Below are positions 27,494-35,526 of a stretch of DNA of 64,000 nucleotides, one piece after another (position 1 is the first letter of the stretch; each line of letters opens with the position of its first letter). The DNA is from Pedobacter zeaxanthinifaciens (lineage in GTDB: Bacteria; Bacteroidota; Bacteroidia; Sphingobacteriales; Sphingobacteriaceae): contig NZ_QMHP01000013.1 in NCBI RefSeq assembly GCF_003313335.1, forward strand, positions 37,334-101,333. Reading direction: 5' to 3'. Below the pieces are notes generated by a model. It was not told the origin of the DNA, ran no database searches, and saw only the letters and a program-made list of their open reading frames with translations. The translations under genes were made by a program, and so were the position numbers.

Positions 27494-27572
27494 AAGTTTT
27501 AAGTGATACGTTTTAAGTTATAAGTAGCGTTTGCAAAGAAACGTACCACTTAAAACTTACTACTTATAACTA
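27494..27572. repeat. Paired inverted repeats between the two tRNA-like genes
   Basis: AAGTTTTAAGTGATACGT (27494-27511) pairs with 27541-27558 with one mismatch, and AAGTTATAAGTAG (27515-27527) pairs with 27560-27572. They lie in the spacer of the tRNA-like transcript and may be processing hairpins. Confidence 0.6.
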
Positions 27573-27577
27573 TAGTG

Positions 27578-27687
27578 CTGTAGGGGAAGGAGTCGAACCT
27601 TCATAGAGTGGTTGTTCCGTTTCCGGCTTTCCCATAACCTCTACCACCGAGACAAGGAGGTGTGTCTGCCAATTTCACCACCCTACA
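27578..27687 (-). tRNA. Type II tRNA-like gene B, apparent anticodon GUC
   Basis: 110 nt, paralogous to gene A. Acceptor TGTAGGG pairs with CCCTACA. The fourth pair is A-U here and U-A in gene A, a compensatory change. The D arm, the anticodon arm (CCTCC-TTGTCTC-GGTGG, anticodon GUC) and the T arm are identical to gene A. Discriminator G73 is present, but CCA is not encoded (CAC instead). The variable arm of about 40 nt has a TAGA..TCTA and GGTT..AACC stem with a 2-nt bulge and an inner CCG-GAAA-CGG hairpin. Both copies share TTATGGGA in the variable arm. It is the promoter-proximal member of the pair. Function unknown. Confidence 0.65.
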
Positions 27688-27777
27688 TTTTAGCTTTTCA
27701 ACTTTTCGGTTTCAACATGCAGTTAAATGCTACTGTTTATTGAAACTACAAGCTTGCCTACTGGCGTTTGCTTGATA

Positions 27778-27810
27778 CAAATATAGAACGTTTATCAAAT
27801 ACATTGCAAA
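27778..27810 (-). promoter_or_regulatory. Promoter of the tRNA-like pair
   Basis: The minus strand has TTTG (forward CAAA 27807-27810), 21 nt and TATATTTG (forward 27778-27785), a full consensus match. The predicted start near 27771 leaves about 85 nt before gene B. Promoter, two genes and terminator form a complete transcription unit. Confidence 0.75.
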
Positions 27811-27883
27811 TTTTTTAATGAATTAATTTTATTTTTATTATATTTTCATTTATTTTTATAAATCATTAACAAAAATATAATTT

Positions 27884-28360
27884 ATGCTCAAAAAGGAAAC
27901 TCAAAATTTAGAAATTGATAACCTCGATATTCAAATTCTTACGCAGCTCATGCAAGATGCTACGAAACCTTATACCGAAATTGCCAAGGAGCTTATCGTT
28001 TCTGGCGGTACGGTTCACGTAAGGATGAAAAAACTTGCAGATATGGGCATCATCAGGGGTTCGCACCTCATTATTGATCCTCGAAAAGCTGGTTATGATA
28101 TCACCGCCTTTTTAGGCATCTATTTAGAAAAAGGTTCTTTATATAAGGATGCCGTAGAGCAACTTAGCAGAATAAAGGAAGTGGTGGAGTTGCATTACAC
28201 CACAGGTGCTTATAGTATGTTTGCTAAAATTACCTGCCGAGATACCGATCACCTTCGTCATGTGCTTAACGAGGAAATACAGGCAGTAAAAGGAATTCAA
28301 CGTACCGAAACCCTTATTTCACTAGAAGAGAGCATCAAAAGGCAAATTGAGCTAATTTAA
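27884..28360 (+). CDS. Lrp/AsnC family transcriptional regulator
   Basis: 158 aa. The N-terminal winged helix (about 12-65, LDIQILTQLMQDATKPYTEIAKELIVSGGTVHVRMKKL) is followed by a RAM ligand-binding domain (about 75-155, AFLGIYLEKGS, HYTTGAYSMFAKITCRD). Such proteins form dimers and octamers that sense amino acids. The gene diverges from the tRNA-like unit and is 86 bp upstream of the exopolysaccharide locus. Its targets are not apparent. Length is typical. Confidence 0.93.
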   Translation: MLKKETQNLEIDNLDIQILTQLMQDATKPYTEIAKELIVSGGTVHVRMKKLADMGIIRGSHLIIDPRKAGYDITAFLGIYLEKGSLYKDAVEQLSRIKEVVELHYTTGAYSMFAKITCRDTDHLRHVLNEEIQAVKGIQRTETLISLEESIKRQIELI

Positions 28361-28446
28361 TCGGCGCTTTCGGAAAATATCACAAAAAGGAGTAAAATAT
28401 AAGTTTTTATTGATAGCTTAGTTCGGTCTAAAAATTTGTGAATACG

Positions 28447-28842
28447 ATGCCATCTTCAAGTATGAAAGCAGGTTCAAATAAAAAGTTGATTTTATTGGTG
28501 GATGATGAGATTACCGTGCTGAAACTTCTGGAGTTTATCCTAAAAAAGGATTATGAATTGGTAATCCACAATAATGGTTTGGAGGCCATCAGCTGGATGG
28601 ATGAAGGTCATATGCCCGATTTGATTATATCTGATTTGGAAATGCCCTATGTAGATGGTTTGGATTTTGTAAGAAGCCTTAAAACAAGCGGCTATTACAG
28701 GGATATCCCAATTATATTGCTATCCGCTGCCTACTCCTTGGAGGATTTGGTAGAAAAACTTCCTTACCATTTTAATTTGTTGATGCCAAAACCATTTAAC
28801 CCCAACAAATTGAAAGAAAGTATACAAAATCTGTTAAACTAG
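28447..28842 (+). CDS. Single-domain response regulator
   Basis: About 131 aa, consisting of one receiver domain. Acidic DDE follows LILLVD (about 15-21), the phospho-acceptor Asp is in IISDLEMPYVDG (near 62), Ser/Thr in ILLSAAY and Lys in MPKPFNP. The site looks complete. There is no output domain. ATG at 28447 is preferred; GTG at 28438 and ATG at 28462 are alternatives. It starts the exopolysaccharide gene run and ends 9 bp before a glycosyltransferase whose N-terminus is a decayed receiver domain, so the two may interact. No histidine kinase is in the window. Confidence 0.9.
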   Translation: MPSSSMKAGSNKKLILLVDDEITVLKLLEFILKKDYELVIHNNGLEAISWMDEGHMPDLIISDLEMPYVDGLDFVRSLKTSGYYRDIPIILLSAAYSLEDLVEKLPYHFNLLMPKPFNPNKLKESIQNLLN

Positions 28843-28851
28843 AGATATTCA

Positions 28852-29925
28852 ATGCAAGCAAATAGTTCTTTCGGCATGCCACAATCTAGGGTTAATATCA
28901 TTTACTACGCTGAACAATACGATAAAGATATTAACGACACGTTCTCTGACGGAGGCACCGTTAGGAAAGCCGATAGTTTTTCGCATTTAGGTGAAATTGT
29001 AAGTAAGCTTTCCGTTTACGAGCTTGATGTGAACATACTGCTGGAAGTAAGTCCAGAACACGTTACCGATGCCATGGGATTGGTAGAAACGTTGAAAAAA
29101 AATTGGTTGAGCAGAAACTTGGTGGTTATATTTTTACTGACCGAAAAAGACCCTGCAATTACAGCCGCTGCATTTGCCGCACGCATTGCAGATTGTTACT
29201 CGCCTGCCATTACCTTTGCGGATGTAAAGTTGCGTTTGCAATATTTATCAGCCTACAAAATACTGAACGAGCAGTTAAAAAATTTGCCAGAGGAACCTCT
29301 TCAGCAATACAAAATCCCGTTTCTTAAACGCCTTTTGGATTTAACAATATCCTTACTAGCGCTTATCTTTTTAAGCCCATTTTTTATTTTAATTGCTATT
29401 TTAATAAAGCTAGATTCAAAAGGCCCAGTTTTTTATACTAGCAAACGTGTAGGTACTGGCTATAAAATTTTTGATTTTTATAAGTTCAGGTCTATGCGTG
29501 TAAATGCCGATAAAGAAGTGGAGAATTTGATGGCAACTTCGGCAAATCAATATGGGGAGTCGGCTTTCTTTAAAATGAAAAACGATCCTCGTGTAACCAA
29601 ATTAGGTAACTTTTTAAGAAATTCTAGTGTTGATGAGCTGCCTCAGCTATTTAATGTCGTAAAAGGCGATATGTCAATTGTAGGCAACAGACCTTTGCCC
29701 TTGTATGAGGCCGAACAACTGACAACTAATGAGTGGTCAATGCGCTTTTTGGGTCCGGCTGGTATTACAGGCTTGTGGCAAATTATCAAAAGGGGAAAAA
29801 GTGATATGTCTGATCGTGAACGCAAAAAATTGGACAACTTTTACAACAAAAAGTTTTCTGTTTGGTTAGACTTAAAAATAATATTAATGACCGTACCTGT
29901 ACTTTTCCAGAAAGAAAAGGTATAA
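28852..29925 (+). CDS. Initiating sugar-phosphate transferase with N-terminal pseudo-receiver domain
   Basis: 357 aa. Residues about 12-135 have the length and pattern of a receiver domain but lack the acidic pair and phospho-Asp (VNIIYYAEQ, VNILLEVSPEH, IFLLTEKDP). The C-terminal bacterial sugar transferase domain (about 155-357) has one membrane helix (LLDLTISLLALIFLSPFFILIAILI). It also has the catalytic region: KRVGTGYKIFDFYKFRSMRV, NDPRVTKLGNFLRNSSVDELPQLFNVVKGDMSIVGNRPLP (about 244-283) and GPAGITGLWQI. The enzyme moves a sugar phosphate to undecaprenyl phosphate, the first step of polysaccharide assembly. The pseudo-receiver may couple this step to the adjacent response regulator. Confidence 0.9.
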   Translation: MQANSSFGMPQSRVNIIYYAEQYDKDINDTFSDGGTVRKADSFSHLGEIVSKLSVYELDVNILLEVSPEHVTDAMGLVETLKKNWLSRNLVVIFLLTEKDPAITAAAFAARIADCYSPAITFADVKLRLQYLSAYKILNEQLKNLPEEPLQQYKIPFLKRLLDLTISLLALIFLSPFFILIAILIKLDSKGPVFYTSKRVGTGYKIFDFYKFRSMRVNADKEVENLMATSANQYGESAFFKMKNDPRVTKLGNFLRNSSVDELPQLFNVVKGDMSIVGNRPLPLYEAEQLTTNEWSMRFLGPAGITGLWQIIKRGKSDMSDRERKKLDNFYNKKFSVWLDLKIILMTVPVLFQKEKV

Positions 29926-29936
29926 AAACCCATGTT

Positions 29937-30617
29937 ATGGCGGCGAAAAGGTTTTTTACAATATTGCTATTAATGGTTGTTAATTTACAACTGATGGCTC
30001 AGGACAATATCACGAGCCAAATAAATACGCCATTGCTGCAAAAATATATTGATTTGGCTAAGGAGTACTATCCTAAAAGAAAAATGTACAAAGCCAGCGA
30101 GCTAAGTGCAAAGGCAAAAATAGGGGCGGCTAAGGCAGGCTATTTAGAGTCCTTAAATGCGTCGTATTTTTATCGTCCAGATAACGCATCTATCATTGAT
30201 GCAACTAATCCCTATTCAATAAACGGCTTTCAGTTTGGTGTTTACTTTAACCTAGGCTTGTTTTTTCGTACACCATCTTTGGTAAAGCAAGCAAGAGAGG
30301 AGTATAATGCAGCCTCTTATCAAACCAAGGAATACGATATCTTGTTAACTTCAGAAGTAAGACAAAGGTATTTCGAGTATTTGCAGTGGCTAAATGATTT
30401 GAAGGTGAAAAATCAAGCCTTTATTGATAACAAAACAGCCAGTGATGCGCTGAGATACAAATTTGAAAAGGGTGAGGTATCATTGGATGTTTACAGCAAA
30501 GCTAAATCCTTAACTTCAATTTCAAGCTCCGAAAAATTACAATCGGAACTTAACATGCTGAGGGCAAAGGATAATTTGGAAGCCTTAATTGGGCAAAGAT
30601 TAGAGGACGTGAAATAA
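29937..30617 (+). CDS. Half-length TolC-family outer-membrane protein
   Basis: 226 aa from the ATG at 29937; the upstream in-frame part lacks a signal peptide and overlaps the previous gene. Signal peptide about 1-22 (ending LQLMAQ). The remainder is amphipathic helix and strand of TolC type: YLESLNASYFYRP, FQFGVYFNLGLFFRTPSLVKQAREEYNAA, and ends RAKDNLEALIGQRLEDVK. TolC proteins carry two such repeats in about 450 aa; only one is present here. It lies between the initiating transferase and the Wzz/Wzc-like gene (6 bp before the latter), so it may be part of the export route for the polysaccharide. Confidence 0.78.
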   Translation: MAAKRFFTILLLMVVNLQLMAQDNITSQINTPLLQKYIDLAKEYYPKRKMYKASELSAKAKIGAAKAGYLESLNASYFYRPDNASIIDATNPYSINGFQFGVYFNLGLFFRTPSLVKQAREEYNAASYQTKEYDILLTSEVRQRYFEYLQWLNDLKVKNQAFIDNKTASDALRYKFEKGEVSLDVYSKAKSLTSISSSEKLQSELNMLRAKDNLEALIGQRLEDVK

Positions 30618-30623
30618 GCGGGT

Positions 30624-32777
30624 ATGAATTTAAAAGATTTTTTAAGGCTCATTTCTAAATACAGGTGGTTAATTATTGCCATCCCAACAATTACGCTTTT
30701 TGTAACGTACTTGTTCGTAAAAAATCTGCCCAAACAGTACAAATCTCAAGCAAAACTTTCTACGGGTTTATTAGATCCATCAAGGCAGGTAGCCCCTGAG
30801 GTACCTTCCTATTCTGGGCCTGATGTGCTGATCAAAATCAATCAGCAATTTACCAACATCATGGATATCATGGTAATGCCTAAAAACATGAGCATTTTAT
30901 CTTACCGTTTGATATTGCATGATTTAAAAAATCCACAAAAACCTTTTAAGCCGCAAAGCGATGATATCAATGCTTTAACAGCGGCACAAAGGCAAGAGGC
31001 AATTAGGCTTTTTGAAGAAAGATTGATCAAAAAACAAGTACTTACACCTTTTGATAACTACCAAATTAAACTTTATAATTTAGTAAAGTCAATGGGTTAC
31101 GATGCCGAGACGGTAAGCAGAAAACTTTCTATTACACATGAGGATAATAGTGATTTTGTGACGGTAGAATATACTTCTGAAAATACTTTTCTATCGGTTT
31201 TTGTAGTCAATACTTTATCAAGCGATTTTGTAAACAACTACAGTGCTGACCTGATCAGTAATAAAAATCAATCTATTTTGGTATTGGATTCGCTTTTGCA
31301 GAGAAAAGAAGCGGTGATGAACCAAAAAAATCAAGACCTGAAAGACTACAAAATCAAGAATAGGGTATTGAATTTGGATAAGCAGTCGCAAATTGTTTAT
31401 CAACAAATCATTGATTACGAAAACAAAAAATCACAAGCTTTAATTGATTTGCAGTCGCTGCAATCGGCCTTAAATAATGTAAACAATAACCTAGATAATA
31501 GGGGTTTAGATAAGTATTTAGGTGCTGGTGTTTCGCCCGATAACCAAACGGTAATTGCTTTGCGAAATAAGGTACAAGCCGCCAATAACGATTATATTGA
31601 TAGGGGTTTTAAAGCTGTCGATAAAAAGAAAGTTGACTCGCTGCAACAACTACTTGATGTGCAGTTGGCTAAATCCAACGACCAGTATGTTGCTGATCCG
31701 GTAATTGCGAAACAAACTTTGGTGCAGCGCCGCATTGAAATTAGTATTGATTTAGAAAAAACTAGGGCAAGCATCCAGGATATAGACAGGGAATTAGCGA
31801 AACTCAATGCAAAATTTTCTACCATGGTACCATTTGATGCTGGTGTTCAAAAGTACGAACGCGATGCCGATGTAGTTACCAAAGAATACTTGGACTTGCT
31901 TAACCGTTACAATCAAACTAACCTAGATAAAAACATTGGCTTACGCCTGCAATTGGAGCAAGAAGGTGTGCCAAGCGTTGCCGAGCCATCAAGAAAAGTG
32001 GTTTACATGGCTTTAAGCGGTATCGCCAGTATGGCCATCTGTTTTGGATTGCTATTTATCATCCATGTGCTGGATCACTCCATCAACAACAGAAAGCAGC
32101 TGGAAATTGCTACCAAAGGTCGTGTTATTGGTGAGTTAAACTTCATTAAAAAAGAGCATCGGGATATTGATGAAATATGGAAAAATGCGGAAACTGATAA
32201 GCAGTTTTTAACCTATAAAAATTTGTTGCGGGAAGCCCGATTTGAAATCAATCAGGCTTTGGCTCAAAAAGACCATAAAGTGTTGGGTTTAACCAGGCTT
32301 CATCCGGAGAACTTCACTATATTCTCGGCCGTAAGCTTGGCCTACGCTTTCGCCAGGTTAGATAAGCAGATTCTACTCATCGGCGATACCGAAATGGCAA
32401 ATGAGATCCAGAAATGGAATATCCCAACGCACCAATCTTTAAAAACAGTATTAAAAACATTCACTTTAGAGAAAAATAACCTCATTACCTTCTTAAATAA
32501 AGATTTGGAAGGCCTATCGTTGTTAGAAAATAAAGATGATCCTAGCATTGCCCAAATTTTCAGAAGTTTGAAACACGAATTTGACTACATCATTGTTTAC
32601 CTTGATGCGGTAAACGGTGAGTCGGATTTACGTGAATGGATCCTTTTTACCGAAAAGTATTTGGCTACTTTCATGGCCGGAAATTCATTAAACGAAAAAG
32701 ATAGGGAAGCAATCAGACATTTAAACAGCGACGAGAAGTTTATTGGCTGGTTAATCAACGGCGTTAAAAGGAAATAA
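30624..32777 (+). CDS. Wzz/Wzc-like chain-length/export protein without a P-loop
   Basis: 717 aa. A Wzz domain with a first membrane helix near 12-31 (WLIIAIPTITLFVTYLFVKN) is followed by a long periplasmic coiled-coil region (about 190-430). A second membrane helix lies near 457-482 (MALSGIASMAICFGLLFIIHVL). The C-terminal cytoplasmic part (about 535-717) aligns in layout with a bacterial tyrosine kinase. The Walker A site is lost, however (LHPENFTIFSAVSLAYAFARL near 553-573), as is a tyrosine-rich tail. It probably sets chain length and bridges to the outer membrane without kinase activity. Confidence 0.85.
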   Translation: MNLKDFLRLISKYRWLIIAIPTITLFVTYLFVKNLPKQYKSQAKLSTGLLDPSRQVAPEVPSYSGPDVLIKINQQFTNIMDIMVMPKNMSILSYRLILHDLKNPQKPFKPQSDDINALTAAQRQEAIRLFEERLIKKQVLTPFDNYQIKLYNLVKSMGYDAETVSRKLSITHEDNSDFVTVEYTSENTFLSVFVVNTLSSDFVNNYSADLISNKNQSILVLDSLLQRKEAVMNQKNQDLKDYKIKNRVLNLDKQSQIVYQQIIDYENKKSQALIDLQSLQSALNNVNNNLDNRGLDKYLGAGVSPDNQTVIALRNKVQAANNDYIDRGFKAVDKKKVDSLQQLLDVQLAKSNDQYVADPVIAKQTLVQRRIEISIDLEKTRASIQDIDRELAKLNAKFSTMVPFDAGVQKYERDADVVTKEYLDLLNRYNQTNLDKNIGLRLQLEQEGVPSVAEPSRKVVYMALSGIASMAICFGLLFIIHVLDHSINNRKQLEIATKGRVIGELNFIKKEHRDIDEIWKNAETDKQFLTYKNLLREARFEINQALAQKDHKVLGLTRLHPENFTIFSAVSLAYAFARLDKQILLIGDTEMANEIQKWNIPTHQSLKTVLKTFTLEKNNLITFLNKDLEGLSLLENKDDPSIAQIFRSLKHEFDYIIVYLDAVNGESDLREWILFTEKYLATFMAGNSLNEKDREAIRHLNSDEKFIGWLINGVKRK

Positions 32778-32782
32778 GCGTT

Positions 32783-34240
32783 ATGCTTAAAAATTTGTAC
32801 GTACATATTGCCGATAACAAAAAGGCTTGGCTATTTTTTTTGATAGCGATGAGCCTTTCTTTATGTGTTGCTGGCTCAGTGGTACGATATGGATTTTTAG
32901 GGCCAATTGCAGTTTTAGCCTTGGCCGCCGCCGGAACATTTTTATATGCCACTTTTAACAATCCTAGGGTAGCTTTTATCGTATATTTTGGTTACTGTTT
33001 CGTTTTAGGTTTTGTTGTAAAAACCTTTTTAAATATTCCGGTAGGTTTGGCTATGGATGCCATTTTGCTGCTTACATGGGCAAGTATTTTAGTCAACCTC
33101 AATCGTTTTAACTGGAAAGCCTTAAAAAATGAGCATGTGCTATTATCTGCCGTATGGTTTGGTATAAGTTTGCTTCAGGTATTAAATCCTTATGGCGGCA
33201 GTTTTACCGGCTGGTTCAATGAGCTTCGTTTTACGGCGCTAAGTTGGTTACTCATTGCACCCATTGTATTCCTCTTGTTCAATCAAAAAGCAGATTTAAA
33301 TAGGTTCATCACCTTTATCTTTTTATTTTCCTGCTTGGCAACATTATACGGCGTAAAGCAGCTATACATTGGGGTAACCAACGGCGAGCAGCAGTGGCTT
33401 GATGCCGGAAACAACGTTACGCATATTTTGGCCGGAACGCTTCGGGTTTTCTCCATTTATTCGGATGCGGGCCAGTTTGGAGCTTCGCAAGCTATTATGG
33501 CCGTAATGGCGCTGGTACTTGCAATGGGGCCATTTTCGCTAATTAAGAAACTCATTTTTGGTGCAATCGCTTTGATAATGTTGTATGGTATGGCTATTTC
33601 AGGTACAAGGGGAGCCTTATTTGCACTGGTTTCGGGTATTGCTTTTGCCTTATTTTTAAGCAAGAATTTCAAGGTGCTTATTATAGGAAGCGCCTTTGCT
33701 TTAAGTGGCTTAGGCATTTTGAAATATACCACTATTGGTAATGATAGCTTTCAAATTATGCGATTGCGTAGTGCCCTTGATCCCAAAGATGCATCGTTTA
33801 ACGTAAGGATGATGAACCAAAAAAAATTGGCCTATTTACTACGTGATGAGCCTTTTGGCGCCGGACTAGGCATGAGCGGCATGAACGGTACTACTTACAA
33901 TGCCGATAAACCCATTGCCAACATACAGCCTGATAGTTATTGGGTTAAAGTTTGGGTAATGTATGGCGTAGTTGGTTTGTTAATTTGGTTCGGCATTAAC
34001 TGTTATATCATTGGAAAGTGTAGCGGTATTGTGTGGCAGTTGCAAGATCCAAAACTTAAAACTAAAATGATTGCTTTAACCTCTGGAACGGTTGGCTGTT
34101 TTATATGCAGCTACGGAAACGAGGTGATGAATGCCATGCCTTCTTCGGTAATTATGTTCATGTCGTGGTCTTTTGTATTTATTGCACCTTGGTTGGATAC
34201 CCCTCAAAAAGAAATTGTAGCAGATGAATATAGTTTATAG
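32783..34240 (+). CDS. O-antigen ligase/polymerase (Wzy-like) membrane protein
   Basis: 485 aa with about 10-12 membrane helices. A large periplasmic loop near 345-400 (NVRMMNQKKLAYLLRDEPFG, LGMSGMNG, IQPDSYWVKVWVMYG) is typical of the WaaL/Wzy family. It probably joins repeat units into polymer in the Wzx/Wzy route, since a Wzx-like flippase is encoded further along. It begins 6 bp after the Wzz-like gene and overlaps the next glycosyltransferase by 17 bp, so translation is coupled. Confidence 0.85.
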   Translation: MLKNLYVHIADNKKAWLFFLIAMSLSLCVAGSVVRYGFLGPIAVLALAAAGTFLYATFNNPRVAFIVYFGYCFVLGFVVKTFLNIPVGLAMDAILLLTWASILVNLNRFNWKALKNEHVLLSAVWFGISLLQVLNPYGGSFTGWFNELRFTALSWLLIAPIVFLLFNQKADLNRFITFIFLFSCLATLYGVKQLYIGVTNGEQQWLDAGNNVTHILAGTLRVFSIYSDAGQFGASQAIMAVMALVLAMGPFSLIKKLIFGAIALIMLYGMAISGTRGALFALVSGIAFALFLSKNFKVLIIGSAFALSGLGILKYTTIGNDSFQIMRLRSALDPKDASFNVRMMNQKKLAYLLRDEPFGAGLGMSGMNGTTYNADKPIANIQPDSYWVKVWVMYGVVGLLIWFGINCYIIGKCSGIVWQLQDPKLKTKMIALTSGTVGCFICSYGNEVMNAMPSSVIMFMSWSFVFIAPWLDTPQKEIVADEYSL

Positions 34241-35423
34241 CATAATTGATTTAATGTTTTGGATATTGGGCGTTTACCTGCTGCTCAACTGTGCTTATCT
34301 GGCTTTTTTTGGTGTTGTGGGCTTGCTGCCGATGTCTAAATCAAAAAAGGAAGCAAAACATTTTAGAAAAATAGCGGTGCTTTTTCCTACTTACCAAGAA
34401 AACGTGGTAATTATTGATAGCGTGAAATCTGCGCTATCCCATGCCTATCAAGGTACTTTTGAAGTGGTAGTCATAGCTGATGGTTTGTTGCCCGAAACGT
34501 TATCAACTTTAAGGAGCTTAGGCGCAAAAGTAATTGAGGTTTTTTTTGAAAAAAGTACCAAAGGTAAAGCCATGCAATTTGCAATGAACCAATTAAAAAA
34601 CGAAGGTTTTGAAATGGCTTTGGTAATGGATGTAGATAATATCATGAGCGATCATTGTTTGACTTATCTCAATGCCGCGTTCGAAAATGATAAAAAGGTG
34701 GTACAGGCACACCGTGTAGCCAAAAATATGGATAGTAGTTTTGCTTTTTTGGATGCCTGCAATGAAGAAGTTAATAACCATTTATTTAGAAAAAGCCATG
34801 CCATCCTTGGGTTGTCGCCGGCTTTAATTGGATCGGGGATGGCTTTTGACTTTAATTATTTCCTCCATTTACTGAACAATATTGGCGAAACGGTTGGTGA
34901 AGATAAGCAGCTTGATTTTATGATTGCAAAGGAGAATGTTCATATTGCTTATTTAAATGATGTTTATGTTTACGATGAAAAAATAGAAAATGCGAAGGTT
35001 TTTACCAAGCAGCGTACCAGATGGATTGCGTCGCAGGTTGAGTTTTTAAAAAAGTACGCTTTCGAGGGCTTTGTTCAGTTATTTAAAGGAAATATAGAGT
35101 TCTTTAACAAAACCCTTCAAACGTTTTTAGTGCCTCGCATGCTATTGTTGGCTTTGCTTTTTATATTGGTGGTGCAGTCATTCTTTAATCCGTTTGGGCC
35201 ATCAAATATTTTTTGGATTAGCTTGTTTGCCAGCTTGTGTTTTACCTTAATTATTGCAATACCAAAGCGTTTTTATGCTGATAAGAGATTATACATTGCT
35301 TTATTACAAATTCCTAGGGCAATGTTTGGGATGATGATTGCTTTGGCAAGTATAGGAAAAGCTAAAAAATCGTTTATGGCTACGCCTCATAGCGCTAAGC
35401 CAATGGAAAAAGAAAATAGATAA
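34224..35423 (+). CDS. Membrane glycosyltransferase family 2
   Basis: 399 aa. An N-terminal membrane helix (about 3-30) precedes a GT-A domain with VLFPTYQENVVIIDSVKSAL (about 52-71), VVVIADGL, LVMDVDNIMSDHCL (about 133-146, the DxD motif) and TKQRTRWIASQVEF (about 254-267, the QxxRW-like motif of processive or membrane GT2 enzymes). Two C-terminal helices follow. It adds sugar to a lipid-linked or growing glycan; donor and acceptor are unknown. The last codons include MEKENR, and the stop is 2 bp before a 32-aa ORF. Confidence 0.88.
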   Translation: MNIVYSIIDLMFWILGVYLLLNCAYLAFFGVVGLLPMSKSKKEAKHFRKIAVLFPTYQENVVIIDSVKSALSHAYQGTFEVVVIADGLLPETLSTLRSLGAKVIEVFFEKSTKGKAMQFAMNQLKNEGFEMALVMDVDNIMSDHCLTYLNAAFENDKKVVQAHRVAKNMDSSFAFLDACNEEVNNHLFRKSHAILGLSPALIGSGMAFDFNYFLHLLNNIGETVGEDKQLDFMIAKENVHIAYLNDVYVYDEKIENAKVFTKQRTRWIASQVEFLKKYAFEGFVQLFKGNIEFFNKTLQTFLVPRMLLLALLFILVVQSFFNPFGPSNIFWISLFASLCFTLIIAIPKRFYADKRLYIALLQIPRAMFGMMIALASIGKAKKSFMATPHSAKPMEKENR

Positions 35424-35425
35424 TT

Positions 35426-35524
35426 ATGCCTTTAGAGTTGCTGATCTTTCCTGCTGTAATATTTGGAATCCTTGGTTTTGTAAGGGGAGTGAGCGCTTAT
35501 AAGCGAGTTCAAGATAAATCATAA
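35426..35524 (+). CDS. Small single-helix membrane protein (32 aa)
   Basis: The ORF begins ATG at 35426 (MPLELLIFPAVIFGILGFV...) and ends TAA at 35522-35524. One hydrophobic helix (about 4-19) is followed by a basic tail (RGVSAYKRVQDKS). It fits exactly between two glycosyltransferase genes, 2 bp from each, filling the operon with no unused DNA. This tight packing is the main evidence that it is real. It could be a small partner of the neighbouring membrane glycosyltransferase. No family is recognised. Confidence 0.55.
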   Translation: MPLELLIFPAVIFGILGFVRGVSAYKRVQDKS

Positions 35525-35526
35525 AT

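Noticed and set aside
27340..27687. Ordinary tRNA-Leu genes
   Set aside because: The D arm looks like tRNA-Leu, but the anticodon is GUC, the discriminator is G and the variable arm is several times too long.
30624..32777. Active bacterial tyrosine kinase
   Set aside because: No Walker A motif or tyrosine-rich tail is visible in the C-terminal part.
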